64,000 nt of DNA, taken from Massilia sp. PDC64. GTDB taxonomy: Bacteria; Pseudomonadota; Gammaproteobacteria; Burkholderiales; Burkholderiaceae_D. Every line of letters starts with the position of its first letter. Within the stretch, counting starts at the first letter, position 1. A program made the translations under genes and the position numbers. The notes beneath the pieces were generated by a model, which was given only the letters and a program-made list of their open reading frames with translations, ran no database searches and had not been told where the DNA came from. Of this stretch, positions 1 through 11,342 are shown piece by piece. The stretch spans positions 372,001-436,000 of the forward strand of contig NZ_FMZS01000004.1 of NCBI RefSeq assembly GCF_900101265.1, read 5' to 3'.

Positions 1-1569
1 GTGCGCGCTTACGACGATGGCGTTGCCTTCCGCTACCGCATCGAGGGCAGCGGGCCCGTCCGCCTGCGCGGCGAAAAGACGGCGTTCGTGCCGGCCGGCG
101 ACCCGGATTGCCTCGTCTCCGTGTTCGACGGCGCGCACGAAGTGCCGTTCGCGCGCCAGAAGGTGTCCCAACTGGACGACAAGCGGGGCTACGACGTGCC
201 CGTCGTGTGCACGACGCCGTCCGGCAACACCGCGTACGCCATCACGCAGGCGCACCTCGAAGGCTACACGGGCGCGTCCCTGTGGCGCGAAGGCGCGGGC
301 CTGCGCGTGCACCTGTCGGGTGTGCCGCGGCGAGCCGAGGCAGGGGGTACGGCGCCCCTGTATGAGTCGAAAGGCGGGCTGCAGACGGCCTGGCGCGTCG
401 TCATGCTGGGCAACCGGCCGGGCGACCTGATCGCCTCGACCCTGGTCGGCAACCTGAACCCGGCCCCGCAGGGCGATTTCAGTTGGGTCAAGCCCGGCAA
501 GGCCGCGTGGGACTGGTGGTCGGGCCCGCTCGCGGGCATGAAGCCGGACATGGCCGCGTACCGCCGCTTCATCGACTTCGCCGCCGCATCTGGGTTCCCG
601 TATTACCTGATCGACGCGGGCTGGGCCAAAGGCCAGAACGGCGACGCCTGGGTCGCGCTGCCGACCACCGACATCACCCGCACCGCCGACGGCATCGACA
701 TGCCGGAACTCGTGCGCTACGCGGCCTCGAAGGGCGTCGGCCTGATCCTGTGGGCCCACTGGGAACACGTCGCGGCGCGCATGGACGAGGTGCTCGACAC
801 CTACGCGCGCTGGGGCATCAAGGGCGTCAAGATCGACTTCATGAGCCGCGACGACCAGGACGTGGTCGAGTTCTACGAACGGGTCGCGCGGGCCACGGCC
901 CAGCGCCACCTGCTGCTGGACCTGCACGGCGCCTACGTCCCGGCCGGCCTGCAGCGCACGTATCCGAACTTCATCACGCAGGAAGGGGTGCTGGGCGCGG
1001 AGTGGAGCAAGATGAAGCCGATCGTCACGCCCACCCACAACCTGATGCTGCCGTACACGCGCATGCTGGCGGGGCCGATCGATTACACGCCGGGCGGCTT
1101 CCGCAACGTCACGCCGGCGACCTTCCAGGTGCGCGCCGAGCTGCCGTTCGTCCAGAACACCCGCGGCCAGGAGCTGGCGAAGTATGTGGTCTATGAAAGC
1201 CCGCTGCAGATGGTTTCGGACGATCCGGACGCCTACCGCGACGCCGAAGGTTTCGATTTCATCCGCAAGGTGCCGACGGCGTGGGACGAAACCCGGTACC
1301 TGTCCGGCGAGCCGGGCAGGGATATCGTGCTCGCGCGCCGTCTCGGCACGACGTGGTACGTGGGTGCGATGTCGGCCGACGAGGCGGCAACGACGAAGGA
1401 GGTGACGCTGAACTTCCTGCCGACGGGCCGCTACAGGGCGACGATCTGGGAAGACGGCGCGACGCCAAACAACGTGACGACGCGCGCAGTGGACGTGACG
1501 GGCCGCGACACCCTTTCGCTGCAACTGGCGGGGGCGGGCGGCGCGGCCGTCATCATCGAGGCGCTCTGA
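1..1569 (+). CDS. Glycoside hydrolase family 97 protein (5' truncated by window)
   Basis: This is the C-terminal part of a GH97 (SusB-like) alpha-glycosidase. These are usually secreted or periplasmic enzymes that cleave alpha-glucosides or alpha-galactosides. The visible 522 residues open in the N-terminal beta-sandwich (RAYDDGVAFRYRI is a family signature), pass through the TIM barrel (DWWSGPL, LIDAGW near residue 205, GVKIDFMSRDD near 275, ITQEGVLGAEW near 330) and end in the C-terminal beta domain. GH97 proteins usually have 640-700 residues, so roughly 130-150, including any signal peptide, lie before base 1. The Asp in KIDF would fit the retaining alpha-galactosidase-type subgroup, but I cannot assign the subgroup firmly. 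Its stop abuts the stop of the convergent glf gene with no terminator between them. Confidence 0.9.
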   Translation: MRAYDDGVAFRYRIEGSGPVRLRGEKTAFVPAGDPDCLVSVFDGAHEVPFARQKVSQLDDKRGYDVPVVCTTPSGNTAYAITQAHLEGYTGASLWREGAGLRVHLSGVPRRAEAGGTAPLYESKGGLQTAWRVVMLGNRPGDLIASTLVGNLNPAPQGDFSWVKPGKAAWDWWSGPLAGMKPDMAAYRRFIDFAAASGFPYYLIDAGWAKGQNGDAWVALPTTDITRTADGIDMPELVRYAASKGVGLILWAHWEHVAARMDEVLDTYARWGIKGVKIDFMSRDDQDVVEFYERVARATAQRHLLLDLHGAYVPAGLQRTYPNFITQEGVLGAEWSKMKPIVTPTHNLMLPYTRMLAGPIDYTPGGFRNVTPATFQVRAELPFVQNTRGQELAKYVVYESPLQMVSDDPDAYRDAEGFDFIRKVPTAWDETRYLSGEPGRDIVLARRLGTTWYVGAMSADEAATTKEVTLNFLPTGRYRATIWEDGATPNNVTTRAVDVTGRDTLSLQLAGAGGAAVIIEAL

Positions 1570-2796
<1,227 letters not shown>

Positions 2797-2913
2797 CTAC
2801 ACGATAGGAATGTGAAATATAGTGCCAAAAATATATCACCCTTCCCCCGTTTTACCCCGCACAATTGGATGCGCACGAATGCAAGGCGGTTTTCCGGACG
2901 CGTCACGCAAATA

Positions 2914-2943
2914 AAAAAACCGCCGGCGAAGCCAGCGGTTTTT
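2914..2943 (-). terminator. Rho-independent terminator after the KGG gene
   Basis: A GC-rich stem (aaaaaccgccggc paired with gccagcggttttt, one mismatch, short gaa loop) is followed on the minus strand by a run of seven T. It lies 21 bases after the KGG-protein stop codon. The flanking A and T tracts would also let it work in the other direction. Confidence 0.8.
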
Positions 2944-2964
2944 GGGTCGACAAGCGGTCAGTGA

Positions 2965-3288
2965 TCAGCGCTTGTTGTCATTCTTGTGGCTCTGCGAACC
3001 GGCCTTCGCATGCTGCTCCGGCGTGCCGCCGCGGGTGCTGTTGCCGCTTTGCTGGTTGCCGCCACCCTGGCTCTGGCTGTTGCCGTCGTTCTTGTGGCTC
3101 ATGGAGCCGGCACGACGTGCTTCTTCCGAGGTGAACTCGTGGGCATTGCCCGAAGCGTGGGCGGCCTTGCCGCCTTCCGAAGCGATTTCGCGCTGCTTTT
3201 GCGGGTCCATCGATGCGAAGCCGCGGTTGCTGGTATCGCCGCTCTGGTTGTTGCCTTTGTTACCGCCTTGTTGGTTGTTCGATGCCAT
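2965..3288 (-). CDS. KGG-repeat general stress protein
   Basis: This is a small, very hydrophilic protein of 107 residues, rich in Gly, Asn, Gln and Ser. It carries the KGG-type motif blocks found in bacterial stress-induced, GsiB-like proteins: GFASMDPQKQREIASEGGKAAH, EFTSEEARRAGSMSHKNDG, and a third partial copy EQHAKAGSQSHKND. Such proteins are thought to be intrinsically disordered, hydrophilin-like and induced by desiccation or general stress. The start is supported by AAAGGAG seven bases before the ATG. It is a single gene with its own terminator. Family assignment is confident; the molecular role is poorly known. Confidence 0.88.
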   Translation of the reverse strand: MASNNQQGGNKGNNQSGDTSNRGFASMDPQKQREIASEGGKAAHASGNAHEFTSEEARRAGSMSHKNDGNSQSQGGGNQQSGNSTRGGTPEQHAKAGSQSHKNDNKR

Positions 3289-3460
3289 GATCGTTCTCCT
3301 TTAAGTGGTTGAAAGCGCGTTTGCACTTCCTCTGCCGGATCAGCGTCTGGAGACTCCCGATCGGGAAGAGGTGAGTCCATGGTAAGCCCGTCCTTATGCA
3401 CCGTGAATAGGACTACTTACGGCTGGCTTGTAGGATGAGTCTGTCCATTTTGGTGCAACG

Positions 3461-4585
3461 TCAGTGGACGGACGGTCCCGGAGGCGGCGACGCATTGCCG
3501 TTGCGCCGGAACGTGTCCGCCAGTTTCGGATCGTCCAGCCGTACGATCGACAGCGGGTGCGCGAATTCGATGCCTTCCTGCTCGAAGCGGCGGTAGATCT
3601 CGAGGAAGATGTCCTGTTGCGCGTCCATGTGCAGGATGTAGTCGGGGCTGCGGAAGTGGTAGACGACCTCGAAGTCCAGCGACCATTGCCCCCAGCTGAA
3701 GAAGTGCGCGCGTTCGAAGTCGATGTTCGGCTTGCTCGTGACGATCTCGCGGATGATGTGCGGGATGCGGCACAGCAGGTCTTCCGGCGTGCCGTACGCG
3801 ACGCGCAGGACGAACGCCACGCGCCGCGTCTGCATGCGCTTGTGATTGTGGATGCGGCTTTTCAGCAGCTCGCCGTTGGAGAACACGACCTGCTCGCCGC
3901 CCAGGCCCCGCACGCGCGTCGTCTTGAGGCCGATGTGTTCCACCGACCCGAGCACGTCGCCCACGATGATGAAGTCGCCGACCTCGAACGGCTTGTCCAG
4001 CATGATCGACAGCGACGCGAACAGATCGCCCAGGATGTTCTGCGTGGCCAGCGCGACGGCCACGCCGCCGATGCCCAGGCTGGCGACGAGGGTCGTGATG
4101 TTGATCCCGAAGTTATCGAGGATCATCAGGGTGACGACCACCCACAGCAGCAGCCGCGAAATGAAGCACAGCACACCGCTGGACGCGCGCCGCGCGCCGT
4201 CGACGGGGCCGATGCTGAAGCGGTCACGCCACGCGCGCAGGCCCGTGTCGCCCCAGATCGCGGCCTGCAGCAGGAGCGACGCGATGGCGATGCGGGTGAC
4301 GAACTTGTCCTGCCTGGACGTCAGCTCGAGAAAGGTGCTGCCGAAGTACAGTGCGAACACGAGGATGAACAGCAAATAGGTCTTCGACAGCATCGCCGTG
4401 ACGAAATCGTCCAGCCGGGTTTCCGTCCGCCGCGCCAGCGCTTCCATGCGCCTCAGGACGAAGGCGCGCAGGAACACCATCGCGATGGCCGATCCGGCCG
4501 CCACGGCAAGGGCGAGTGCCCAGTCTTCGAAGGAATTGTTGAGGAAAGAAAATTGACCTGTGCGGGACAGGAAGGGAAACGTCAT
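3461..4585 (-). CDS. MscS-family mechanosensitive ion channel
   Basis: This inner-membrane protein (374 residues) opens under membrane tension to release osmolytes during hypo-osmotic shock. It has about five hydrophobic segments. The last is the MscS pore helix region (GIGGVAVALATQNILGDLF), followed by the beta domain signature DKPFEVGDFIIVGDVLGSVEHIG and a C-terminal alpha/beta domain. It is larger than E. coli MscS (286) because of extra N-terminal helices. I chose the ATG at 4585 because GGAG lies seven bases upstream; an ATG at 4603 is possible. It is divergent from the histidine kinase that starts at 4718. Confidence 0.9.
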   Translation of the reverse strand: MTFPFLSRTGQFSFLNNSFEDWALALAVAAGSAIAMVFLRAFVLRRMEALARRTETRLDDFVTAMLSKTYLLFILVFALYFGSTFLELTSRQDKFVTRIAIASLLLQAAIWGDTGLRAWRDRFSIGPVDGARRASSGVLCFISRLLLWVVVTLMILDNFGINITTLVASLGIGGVAVALATQNILGDLFASLSIMLDKPFEVGDFIIVGDVLGSVEHIGLKTTRVRGLGGEQVVFSNGELLKSRIHNHKRMQTRRVAFVLRVAYGTPEDLLCRIPHIIREIVTSKPNIDFERAHFFSWGQWSLDFEVVYHFRSPDYILHMDAQQDIFLEIYRRFEQEGIEFAHPLSIVRLDDPKLADTFRRNGNASPPPGPSVH

Positions 4586-4717
4586 CGGGAAACTCCAGAA
4601 CATCGAAAGCCAGCCGCCAGTGTGCGGGCGCGCGGCATCCGGCCGCGCACAATTGACTTTCGGAAGGGCGCGGCATACATTGTCTTATTTGCATCAATAC
4701 ACCTCCGCCTGACACTG

Positions 4718-7700
4718 ATGGCCTCCGACCAGACCACCAAGATCCTGCTCGTCGACGACCAGCCGGCCAACCTGGCGGTGCTGGAAGCCATCCTGGCGGA
4801 CCTGGGCCAGACGCTCGTGTCCGTCACGTCGGGCGAGGCGGCGCTGCGCGAAGTGCTCGCCCATGATTTCGCCGTCGTGCTGCTGGACGTGCGCATGCCG
4901 ACGATGAACGGGTTCGAGCTGGCGGAGCTGATCCGCGAACACCCGCGAACGCACAGCGTGCCCATCATCTTTCTCACCGCCGGCGACGCCGACGAATTCC
5001 CGCTCGAGCGCGCGTACGCGCTGGGCGCGGTCGACTACCTCACCAAACCGCTCAATCCCATCGTCCTGCGCGCCAAGGTCGCCGTGTTCATCGACTTGTA
5101 CCGCAAGAACGCGGAGCTGGCGCGCATCGAGGAAGAGCGCCACCGCGCCCAGCTGCGTTCGCGCGACGCGCGCCTGCGCCTCATCCTCGACAACATCCGC
5201 GACTACGCCTTCATCGGCACGGACGTCCACCGCGTCGTGACGGAGTGGGAAGGGGGCGCCGCGGCGATCACGGGCTGGTCGCCCGACGACGTGCACGGGC
5301 GCAGCGCCGACCTGCTGTTCACCCCCGAGGACATGGCCGCCGGCCAGCCGGAGCAGGAAGCGCGGCGCGCGCTCGAACAGGGGCGCGCCGAGGACCGCCG
5401 CTGGCACCTGCGCCGCGACGGCACGCTGTTCTACGCCGACGGCGTGATGGTGCCCCTGCGCGACGAGACGGGCGTCCACGTGGGCTTTGCCAAGATCATC
5501 CGCGACGCCACCGCCGAAAAGCTGGCCGCCGAACGGCTGGCCGAAAGCGAACAGCAGCTGGACGAGAGCCGGCGCCAGGCCGAGGCCGAGCGCGAACGGC
5601 TGCTGCGCGAACTGCAGGCCGCCAGCGAGCGCATGCGCGACATCTTCCACCGCGCGCCTGCCATCATGTGCGTGATGAGCGGACCGGATCACGTGATCGA
5701 AATGGCCAACCAGCGCTTCCTGGAACTGGCCGGCGGTCGCAAGCTCGCCAGGCGCCCCGTGCGCGCGGCGCTGCCGGAACTGACCGGGCAGGGCTTCATC
5801 GACGTGCTGGACCGGGTGTTCGCGAGCGGCGAAGCGGTCGAGGGCAACAACGTGCGCCTGCTGCTGGCCCCCGCGCCGGATCCCGCCGCCGACGGGCACG
5901 CGGGCCTCGAAGAACACTTCCTCGACTTCGTGTGCATGGCACTGCGCGAGCCGGACGGCAGCGTGTCCGGCGTGCTGCTGCACGGGGTCGACGTCACCGA
6001 ACGCACGCGCGCGAACCTGCTCGCCATCGGCCAGCGCGGCGCGCTGGAGCTGGCCGTCACCGACGCGCCGCTGGGCGACGTGCTGGACGTGCTGGCCCGA
6101 ACCGCCGAGGATTACACGGGCGGCGCGGCCCTGGCATCCGTGCAGCTGATGGCGTCGGGCGGACGCCTGCAGCACGCGGCGGCGCCCTCGCTCGCCGTGG
6201 AATTCCAGCGCGCGATCGACACGGTGCCCGTCGGCCCCGTCGCCGGCGCCGCCGGCAGCGCCGCATGGCGGGGCGAACCGATCGTCTGCGCCGACATCGC
6301 CGCCGATCCGCTGTGGCAGCAGCACGTCCTGCTCGCGCAGGCACACGGGCTGCGCGCGGCGCGCGCGCTGCCGATCCTGGCGCCGTCGGGCGCCGTGCTG
6401 GGTACGTTCACGCTGTACTATCGCGAGCAGCGCCTGCCCGGTCCGCAGGAGGAAGCGGCACTCGCGCTGCTGGCCAACACCGCGTCGCTCGTGATCGGCC
6501 AGCGCCACGAGGCGGCCGAACGCCAGGCCGCGGAGCACCGTTCGCGCGCGATCCTGGAAAGCATGAGCGAAGGGTTCATCGCGCTCGACCCGGCCTGGCG
6601 CATCACGTACGCGAACGGGGCCGCAGAAGCCGTCACGCGCAAGCCCCGCGAAGAGCTGGTCGGCGCCCAGTTCTGGGACGTGTTCGAACACCTGCAAGGC
6701 AGCGCGCAGGAGCGGGCGCTGCGGCGCACGGCGCTGGAGCGCACGCGCACCCGCATCGAGGCTTTCGACGACGCGCAGGCCCGCTGGTTCGAGATCAATT
6801 CGTTCCCGATGGAAGGGTCAGGGGGGCTTGCACTGTACTTCCGCGACGAGACGGACCGCCGCCGCGCCGAGGAAGGCATCCGCCGCCTGGCCGCCGTGGC
6901 CGAGCAGTCATCCGATTTCATCGGCATCTTCACGCCGGACGCCGGCGGCATCTACCTGAACCCGGCGGGCCGGCGCATGGCCGGCCTGGACGAGCGCACG
7001 AACATCGCGGCCTGGCGCATGATCGATTTCTTCCCGCGCGAAGACCGGCCGTTCGTGCGCGACCACGTGATGACCGCGCTGACGGTCGGCGCGGCCGAAT
7101 GGGAGGGCGAACTCCGCCTGGCGCAGCCCGGCGGCGCACCGCCCATGCCCGTGTACTTCAAGGGCTTTGCCGTGCGCGACGCGGACGGCAACAACATCGG
7201 CCTGGCCACTATCACGCGCGACATCACGGCGCAGAAGCGCGCGGAGGACGAGCTGCGCCGCGTGGCCGCCGACCTGTCCGAGGCGGACCACCGCAAGAGC
7301 GAATTCCTCGCCACGCTCGCGCACGAACTGCGCAACCCGCTCGCGCCGATCCGCACGGGACTGGACCTGCTGCGCATGACGCCGCGCGATCCGGAAGCGC
7401 TGGCGCGCGTGCACGCGATGATGGACCGCCAGCTGGGCCACCTGATCCACCTCGTCGACGACCTGCTCGACATCGCCCGCATCACGCGCGGCAAGATCGA
7501 ACTGAAACGCGAGTCCGTCGACCTGAAGGTCATCGCGCAGATGGCCGTGGAGACGAGCGCCGCCCTGATCGAGTCGCACGGCCACCGCCTGGACGTCGAC
7601 CTGCCGGAGGAGCCGCTGCCCCTCGAGGCGGACGTCACGCGCATGGTGCAGGTGCTGGCGAACCTGCTGAACAACGCGGCCAAGTACACGCCGGCGGGCG

Positions 7701-8401
7701 GGCGCGTCGCGCTGTCCGCGTGGCGCGAGGACGGTCACGCCGTGGTGGCCGTGGCCGACAGCGGCATCGGCATTCCGCCCGACGCGATCGGCTCCGTGTT
7801 CGAGATGTTCACGCAGGTCCGGGGCAGCCTCGATCGCGCCCAGGGCGGTCTCGGCATCGGCCTGTCGCTCGTGCGCCGGCTCGTCGAACTGCATGGCGGG
7901 CGCGTCGCCGCGTTCTCGGCCGGCCGTGGCCACGGCAGCACGTTCACGGTGCGCCTGCCGCTCCGTCCCGGCTCGCCGCACGCGCGCGCCGGCGGGACCG
8001 ACGACGGGGCGCACGTCCGGCCGCCGGCGCCGCTGCGCGTGCTGGTGGTGGACGACAACGCGGATGCCGCCGACAGCCTCGTCGCGCTGCTCGAGGCGCT
8101 CGGACACACGACGTGGGTGGCACGCGACGGCCCCGAAGGGCTCCGCGTCGCGCTCGAGGCGCAGCCGGACCTCGTCCTGCTCGACATCGGCCTGCCCGGC
8201 ATGAGCGGCTACGAGGTGGCGCGCGCGATCCGGCGCCACCAGGGCGTGCGCCAGATCGTGCTGATCGCGTTGACGGGGTGGGGCGCGCAGAGCGACCAGC
8301 AGCAGTCGCACGAGGCGGGCTTCGACCAGCACCTGACGAAGCCCGTGAGCCTGGAGGCGCTGGAACAGGCGCTGGCCGCCGCCGCGCGGGCGCTCCCATG
8401 A
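4718..8401 (+). CDS. Hybrid sensor histidine kinase with REC-PAS-PAS-GAF-PAS-PAS-HisKA-HATPase-REC architecture
   Basis: This is a 1227-residue soluble hybrid kinase without membrane segments. In order it has: an N-terminal receiver (ILLVDDQPANL, phospho-acceptor Asp57 in LLDVRMP, Lys of LTKPL); a PAS domain (~150-270); a short coiled coil; a second PAS (~305-430); a GAF domain (~440-600); two further PAS domains (~605-860); HisKA with His869 in [17 protein letters not shown]; an HATPase with DSGIGIPPD and [10 protein letters not shown]; and a C-terminal receiver with Asp1156 in VLLDIGLPG. Phosphate probably passes from His869 to Asp1156, with the N-terminal receiver taking input from another kinase. 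The stop overlaps the Nudix start as ATGA. The ligand and output are unknown. The ATG at 4718 begins a standard receiver; no strong ribosome site is visible. Confidence 0.92.
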   Translation: MASDQTTKILLVDDQPANLAVLEAILADLGQTLVSVTSGEAALREVLAHDFAVVLLDVRMPTMNGFELAELIREHPRTHSVPIIFLTAGDADEFPLERAYALGAVDYLTKPLNPIVLRAKVAVFIDLYRKNAELARIEEERHRAQLRSRDARLRLILDNIRDYAFIGTDVHRVVTEWEGGAAAITGWSPDDVHGRSADLLFTPEDMAAGQPEQEARRALEQGRAEDRRWHLRRDGTLFYADGVMVPLRDETGVHVGFAKIIRDATAEKLAAERLAESEQQLDESRRQAEAERERLLRELQAASERMRDIFHRAPAIMCVMSGPDHVIEMANQRFLELAGGRKLARRPVRAALPELTGQGFIDVLDRVFASGEAVEGNNVRLLLAPAPDPAADGHAGLEEHFLDFVCMALREPDGSVSGVLLHGVDVTERTRANLLAIGQRGALELAVTDAPLGDVLDVLARTAEDYTGGAALASVQLMASGGRLQHAAAPSLAVEFQRAIDTVPVGPVAGAAGSAAWRGEPIVCADIAADPLWQQHVLLAQAHGLRAARALPILAPSGAVLGTFTLYYREQRLPGPQEEAALALLANTASLVIGQRHEAAERQAAEHRSRAILESMSEGFIALDPAWRITYANGAAEAVTRKPREELVGAQFWDVFEHLQGSAQERALRRTALERTRTRIEAFDDAQARWFEINSFPMEGSGGLALYFRDETDRRRAEEGIRRLAAVAEQSSDFIGIFTPDAGGIYLNPAGRRMAGLDERTNIAAWRMIDFFPREDRPFVRDHVMTALTVGAAEWEGELRLAQPGGAPPMPVYFKGFAVRDADGNNIGLATITRDITAQKRAEDELRRVAADLSEADHRKSEFLATLAHELRNPLAPIRTGLDLLRMTPRDPEALARVHAMMDRQLGHLIHLVDDLLDIARITRGKIELKRESVDLKVIAQMAVETSAALIESHGHRLDVDLPEEPLPLEADVTRMVQVLANLLNNAAKYTPAGGRVALSAWREDGHAVVAVADSGIGIPPDAIGSVFEMFTQVRGSLDRAQGGLGIGLSLVRRLVELHGGRVAAFSAGRGHGSTFTVRLPLRPGSPHARAGGTDDGAHVRPPAPLRVLVVDDNADAADSLVALLEALGHTTWVARDGPEGLRVALEAQPDLVLLDIGLPGMSGYEVARAIRRHQGVRQIVLIALTGWGAQSDQQQSHEAGFDQHLTKPVSLEALEQALAAAARALP

Positions 8402-8823
8402 AGGCGATCGACGTCTCCTGCGGCACCCTCGTCGTGGACGCCGGCGGCCGGCTGCTGCTGGGACACGTCACGCACACGCCGCGCTGGGACATCCCGAAAG
8501 GCCTGATGGATCCCGGCGAAGCACCGCTCGACGCCGCCGTGCGCGAACTGTTCGAAGAGACGGGCCTCGTCTTCCCGGTCGGCGCGTTCCGCGACCTGGG
8601 CCGCTTCGACTACCGGCGCGACAAGGTGCTGCACCTGTTCCGCGTGGACGTGGGCGAGACGCTGCCCGACCTCGCGCACCTCGTGTGCACCAGCATGTTC
8701 CCGCACCATGCGACGGGCCGGCCGACACCGGAAATGGACGCCTACCGCTGGGCGACGCGCGACGAGGTGGCGGCGCTGTGCTGGCCGCGCATGGCCGCGA
8801 AGCTGCTAGCGATCGGCTGGTGA
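8398..8823 (+). CDS. Nudix hydrolase
   Basis: This cytoplasmic hydrolase of nucleoside-diphosphate-linked substrates has 141 residues. The Nudix box G-x5-E-x7-REL-x-EE-x-GL is intact (GLMDPGE, then RELFEETGL). The N-terminal CGTLVVDAGGRLLLGHVT and PRWDIPKG resemble the Ap4A-hydrolase/NUDIX-2 type group, but the substrate cannot be told from sequence. The ATG overlaps the stop of the upstream hybrid kinase (ATGA), so it is translationally coupled to it. Its 3' end overlaps the convergent kinase gene by 18 bases. Confidence 0.88.
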   Translation: MKAIDVSCGTLVVDAGGRLLLGHVTHTPRWDIPKGLMDPGEAPLDAAVRELFEETGLVFPVGAFRDLGRFDYRRDKVLHLFRVDVGETLPDLAHLVCTSMFPHHATGRPTPEMDAYRWATRDEVAALCWPRMAAKLLAIGW

Positions 8824-11205
8824 GGAGGCCTCCTGCCGCGACGCCCGGCGCGCGGCCACGTCGCGCAGCACGGATTCGATGGCCGCGACGGTCGCCGGTT
8901 TCGTGAGATGCGCATCGAACCCGGCCTGCGCCGTGCGCGCGCGGTCGTCGGCGCCGCCCCAGCCCGTGAGCGCGACGAGCATGACGCCGTCGTGGCGGGC
9001 GTCTCTCCGCACGGCCTGGGCCACGTCGTAGCCGGACAGGCCGGGCATGCCGATGTCGAGGAACACCGCGTTCGGCGCGAGGCCGTCCAGCATGCGCAGC
9101 GCCTGGTGACCGTCGTGCGCCACCACGACGTCGTGGCCCATCACGGACAGCAGCGCGGCCAGCGTGTCGGCGGCGTCGCGGTTGTCATCCACGACGAGCA
9201 GGCGCAGCGCCGGCACGCCGCTCGCGTCCTGGTCCCTGGTGCCCGGCGCCCCCTTGTCCGCATCCTGGCCGGCCAGCGGCAGGCGCACGGTGAAGACGCT
9301 GCCCGTGCCGATGCCGGCGCTGGCCGCCTGGATCGTCCCGCCGTGCAGCTCGACGAGACTCTTCACGAGCGACAGCCCGATGCCGAGCCCGCCCGGCATG
9401 TGCTGCGCCGCGTTGGATACCTGGGTGAACATGCGGAAGACGTCGTCGAGCGAGTCGGGCGGGATGCCGATGCCGTTGTCGGACACGGCGATCAGCGCCT
9501 GCTGGCCGTCGCGCTCGGCCGCCAGCAATATGTGACCACCCCGCGGGGTGTATTTCGCCGCATTGTTCAACAGGTTGCTGACCACCTGCGTGATGCGGGT
9601 CGCGTCCGCGTACAGCATCAGGGGCTCGGCGGGCAGCCGCACGTCGAGCTGGTGGCGGGCGGCCTCGATCAGGGGCAGGCTCGTCTCGACCGCCGCGTTC
9701 AACACGTCCGCCAGCGGCACCAGCGCCGTCTTCAGGTCGACCTGGCCGCGCGTGATCCGGGCCACGTCCAGCAGGTCGTCGACGAGGTGCACGAGGTGGT
9801 CCAGCTGCCGGTCCATGATGTCCTGCACGCGCGCGATGGCGGCCGGGTCGGAGCGGGCGCGCCGCATCAGCTGCAGCCCGCTGCGGATCGGGGCCAGCGG
9901 ATTGCGCAGTTCGTGGGCGAGGGTGGCGAGGAATTCCGTCTTGCGGCGGTCCTGCTCCGCCAGGTCGTCGGCCAGGCGCCGCAGTTCCAGTTCGGTACGG
10001 CGGCGTTCCGTGATGTCCGTGAACAGCACGACGACCTTGCGGCTGCCGACCGGCCCCACGCGCGCCGCGTACACGTCGTACCAGCGCCCGAGCCGCTCGA
10101 TCTCGTCGACGAAATGCACCGGTTCGCCGGTGGCTGCGACCTTGCCGAACGTGTCGAACCAGCGCGCGGCGTGGACCGGCACGAGCGCGCGCACGGTGCG
10201 CCCGACGGCGTCCGCCAGGCCGGTCGCCTTGACGAAGGCCGGATTCACTTCGAGGAAGCGGTAGTCGTTCGGGATGCCGGCGTCGTCGTACAGCATCTCG
10301 ATCACGCACACGGCTTCGTCGATCGCGTCGAACAACGTGCGGTAGCGCTCTTCGCTGGCCTGCAGCCGCTCCTCGGCTTCCTTCTGCAACGAGGCGTCGA
10401 TCACCACGCCTCGCATCATGCCGCGCGCGCCCGCGCCCCGGTCCAGGTGGCCGCGCGCCAGTACCCAACGCCATGCGCCATCGGGCGTGCGGACGCGGAA
10501 CGTGGCGTCGTACGGCGCCCCCGTCTCCATGGCGCGGCCGAGCAGGATCCGCGTGGGCGGCACGTCGTCCGGGTGGATGACGTCGAAATACCTGGCCACG
10601 TCGGCACCGTCCGCGTCCTCCGGGCGCAGGCCGAACATGTCGACCATGCGCGCGTCGGCGCGGACCCGGCCGGTGGCGATGTCCAGCGACCAGACGGCCA
10701 CCTCGGCGGCGGCGATGATGGCTTCCAGGCGCGCACGGGTGTCCTGCAGCGCCGCTTCCGCCCGGCGCCGCTCGGCCGCCGTCGCGTACGCCTCCAGGAA
10801 GAAGCGGGCCTTGGCCCGGAGGATCGGGGCGGACACGGGGTCGTGCAGCACGGCGAGCGCACCCGCGTCGTACAGCGACTCGAGCGTGAACGGCGGGCTC
10901 TCCGGGATCCCGTGCGCGATCACGGGCGCTTCCGGCAGGGCGGCGCGCAGGCGGCGCACGCTGTCGAACAGGGCGTCGACGTTGCCGGAATAGCCGGCCA
11001 GGACGAGCGCAAATCCGGGCAGATGCGCCGGCAGGCCGCCGTCGTCGCGGGCGTGCATCAAGGCCTCGTCCAGCGTGCTTGCGCGCACGAGGTCGTACCC
11101 CATCTCGGCGGCGACGGTGCCGATGGCCGGATCGGAGACGGGACGGTCGCACAGGAACAGCACCCGTCCCTGCATGCGGTTGCTTGCACTGGAGTTGGAA
11201 GTCAT
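8806..11205 (-). CDS. Hybrid sensor histidine kinase (degenerate REC-PAS-PAS-HisKA-HATPase-REC)
   Basis: This 799-residue cytosolic kinase has a HisKA/HATPase/REC half clearly related to that of the kinase at 4718-8401. The transmitter has His431 in [17 protein letters not shown]. The HATPase has DNGIGIPPD and [10 protein letters not shown], and the C-terminal receiver has Asp717 in [12 protein letters not shown] with a Lys in LTKPA. Two PAS domains occupy ~145-400. The first ~130 residues have the length and alternating pattern of a receiver ([13 protein letters not shown]...), but the expected phospho-acceptor position reads LVLAGYSG, so this is probably a pseudo-receiver. It converges on the Nudix gene and overlaps it by 18 bases. 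The signal is unknown. Confidence 0.9.
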   Translation of the reverse strand: MTSNSSASNRMQGRVLFLCDRPVSDPAIGTVAAEMGYDLVRASTLDEALMHARDDGGLPAHLPGFALVLAGYSGNVDALFDSVRRLRAALPEAPVIAHGIPESPPFTLESLYDAGALAVLHDPVSAPILRAKARFFLEAYATAAERRRAEAALQDTRARLEAIIAAAEVAVWSLDIATGRVRADARMVDMFGLRPEDADGADVARYFDVIHPDDVPPTRILLGRAMETGAPYDATFRVRTPDGAWRWVLARGHLDRGAGARGMMRGVVIDASLQKEAEERLQASEERYRTLFDAIDEAVCVIEMLYDDAGIPNDYRFLEVNPAFVKATGLADAVGRTVRALVPVHAARWFDTFGKVAATGEPVHFVDEIERLGRWYDVYAARVGPVGSRKVVVLFTDITERRRTELELRRLADDLAEQDRRKTEFLATLAHELRNPLAPIRSGLQLMRRARSDPAAIARVQDIMDRQLDHLVHLVDDLLDVARITRGQVDLKTALVPLADVLNAAVETSLPLIEAARHQLDVRLPAEPLMLYADATRITQVVSNLLNNAAKYTPRGGHILLAAERDGQQALIAVSDNGIGIPPDSLDDVFRMFTQVSNAAQHMPGGLGIGLSLVKSLVELHGGTIQAASAGIGTGSVFTVRLPLAGQDADKGAPGTRDQDASGVPALRLLVVDDNRDAADTLAALLSVMGHDVVVAHDGHQALRMLDGLAPNAVFLDIGMPGLSGYDVAQAVRRDARHDGVMLVALTGWGGADDRARTAQAGFDAHLTKPATVAAIESVLRDVAARRASRQEASSPADR

Positions 11206-11342
11206 CGTGCTGCGACTGTAGGAGTTGAACGGCCGGCTGTCAACAGGACGGACAGCCGGGCGCCGCCTGCCGCCGAACGCCGGTAGGATGACCGCGCGGG
11301 CACAACGGCACGACCGGCCCGCGGTTCAGCGAGGAGATCAGC

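Noticed and set aside
3464..4717. Upstream extension of the first hybrid kinase by 418 codons
   Set aside because: This part lies antisense to the MscS gene and is Arg/Asp/His-rich. The receiver domain starts right after ATG 4718.
8908..11286. Long plus-strand frame opposite the second hybrid kinase
   Set aside because: Low-complexity translation with no motifs, while the minus-strand frame has complete kinase domains.
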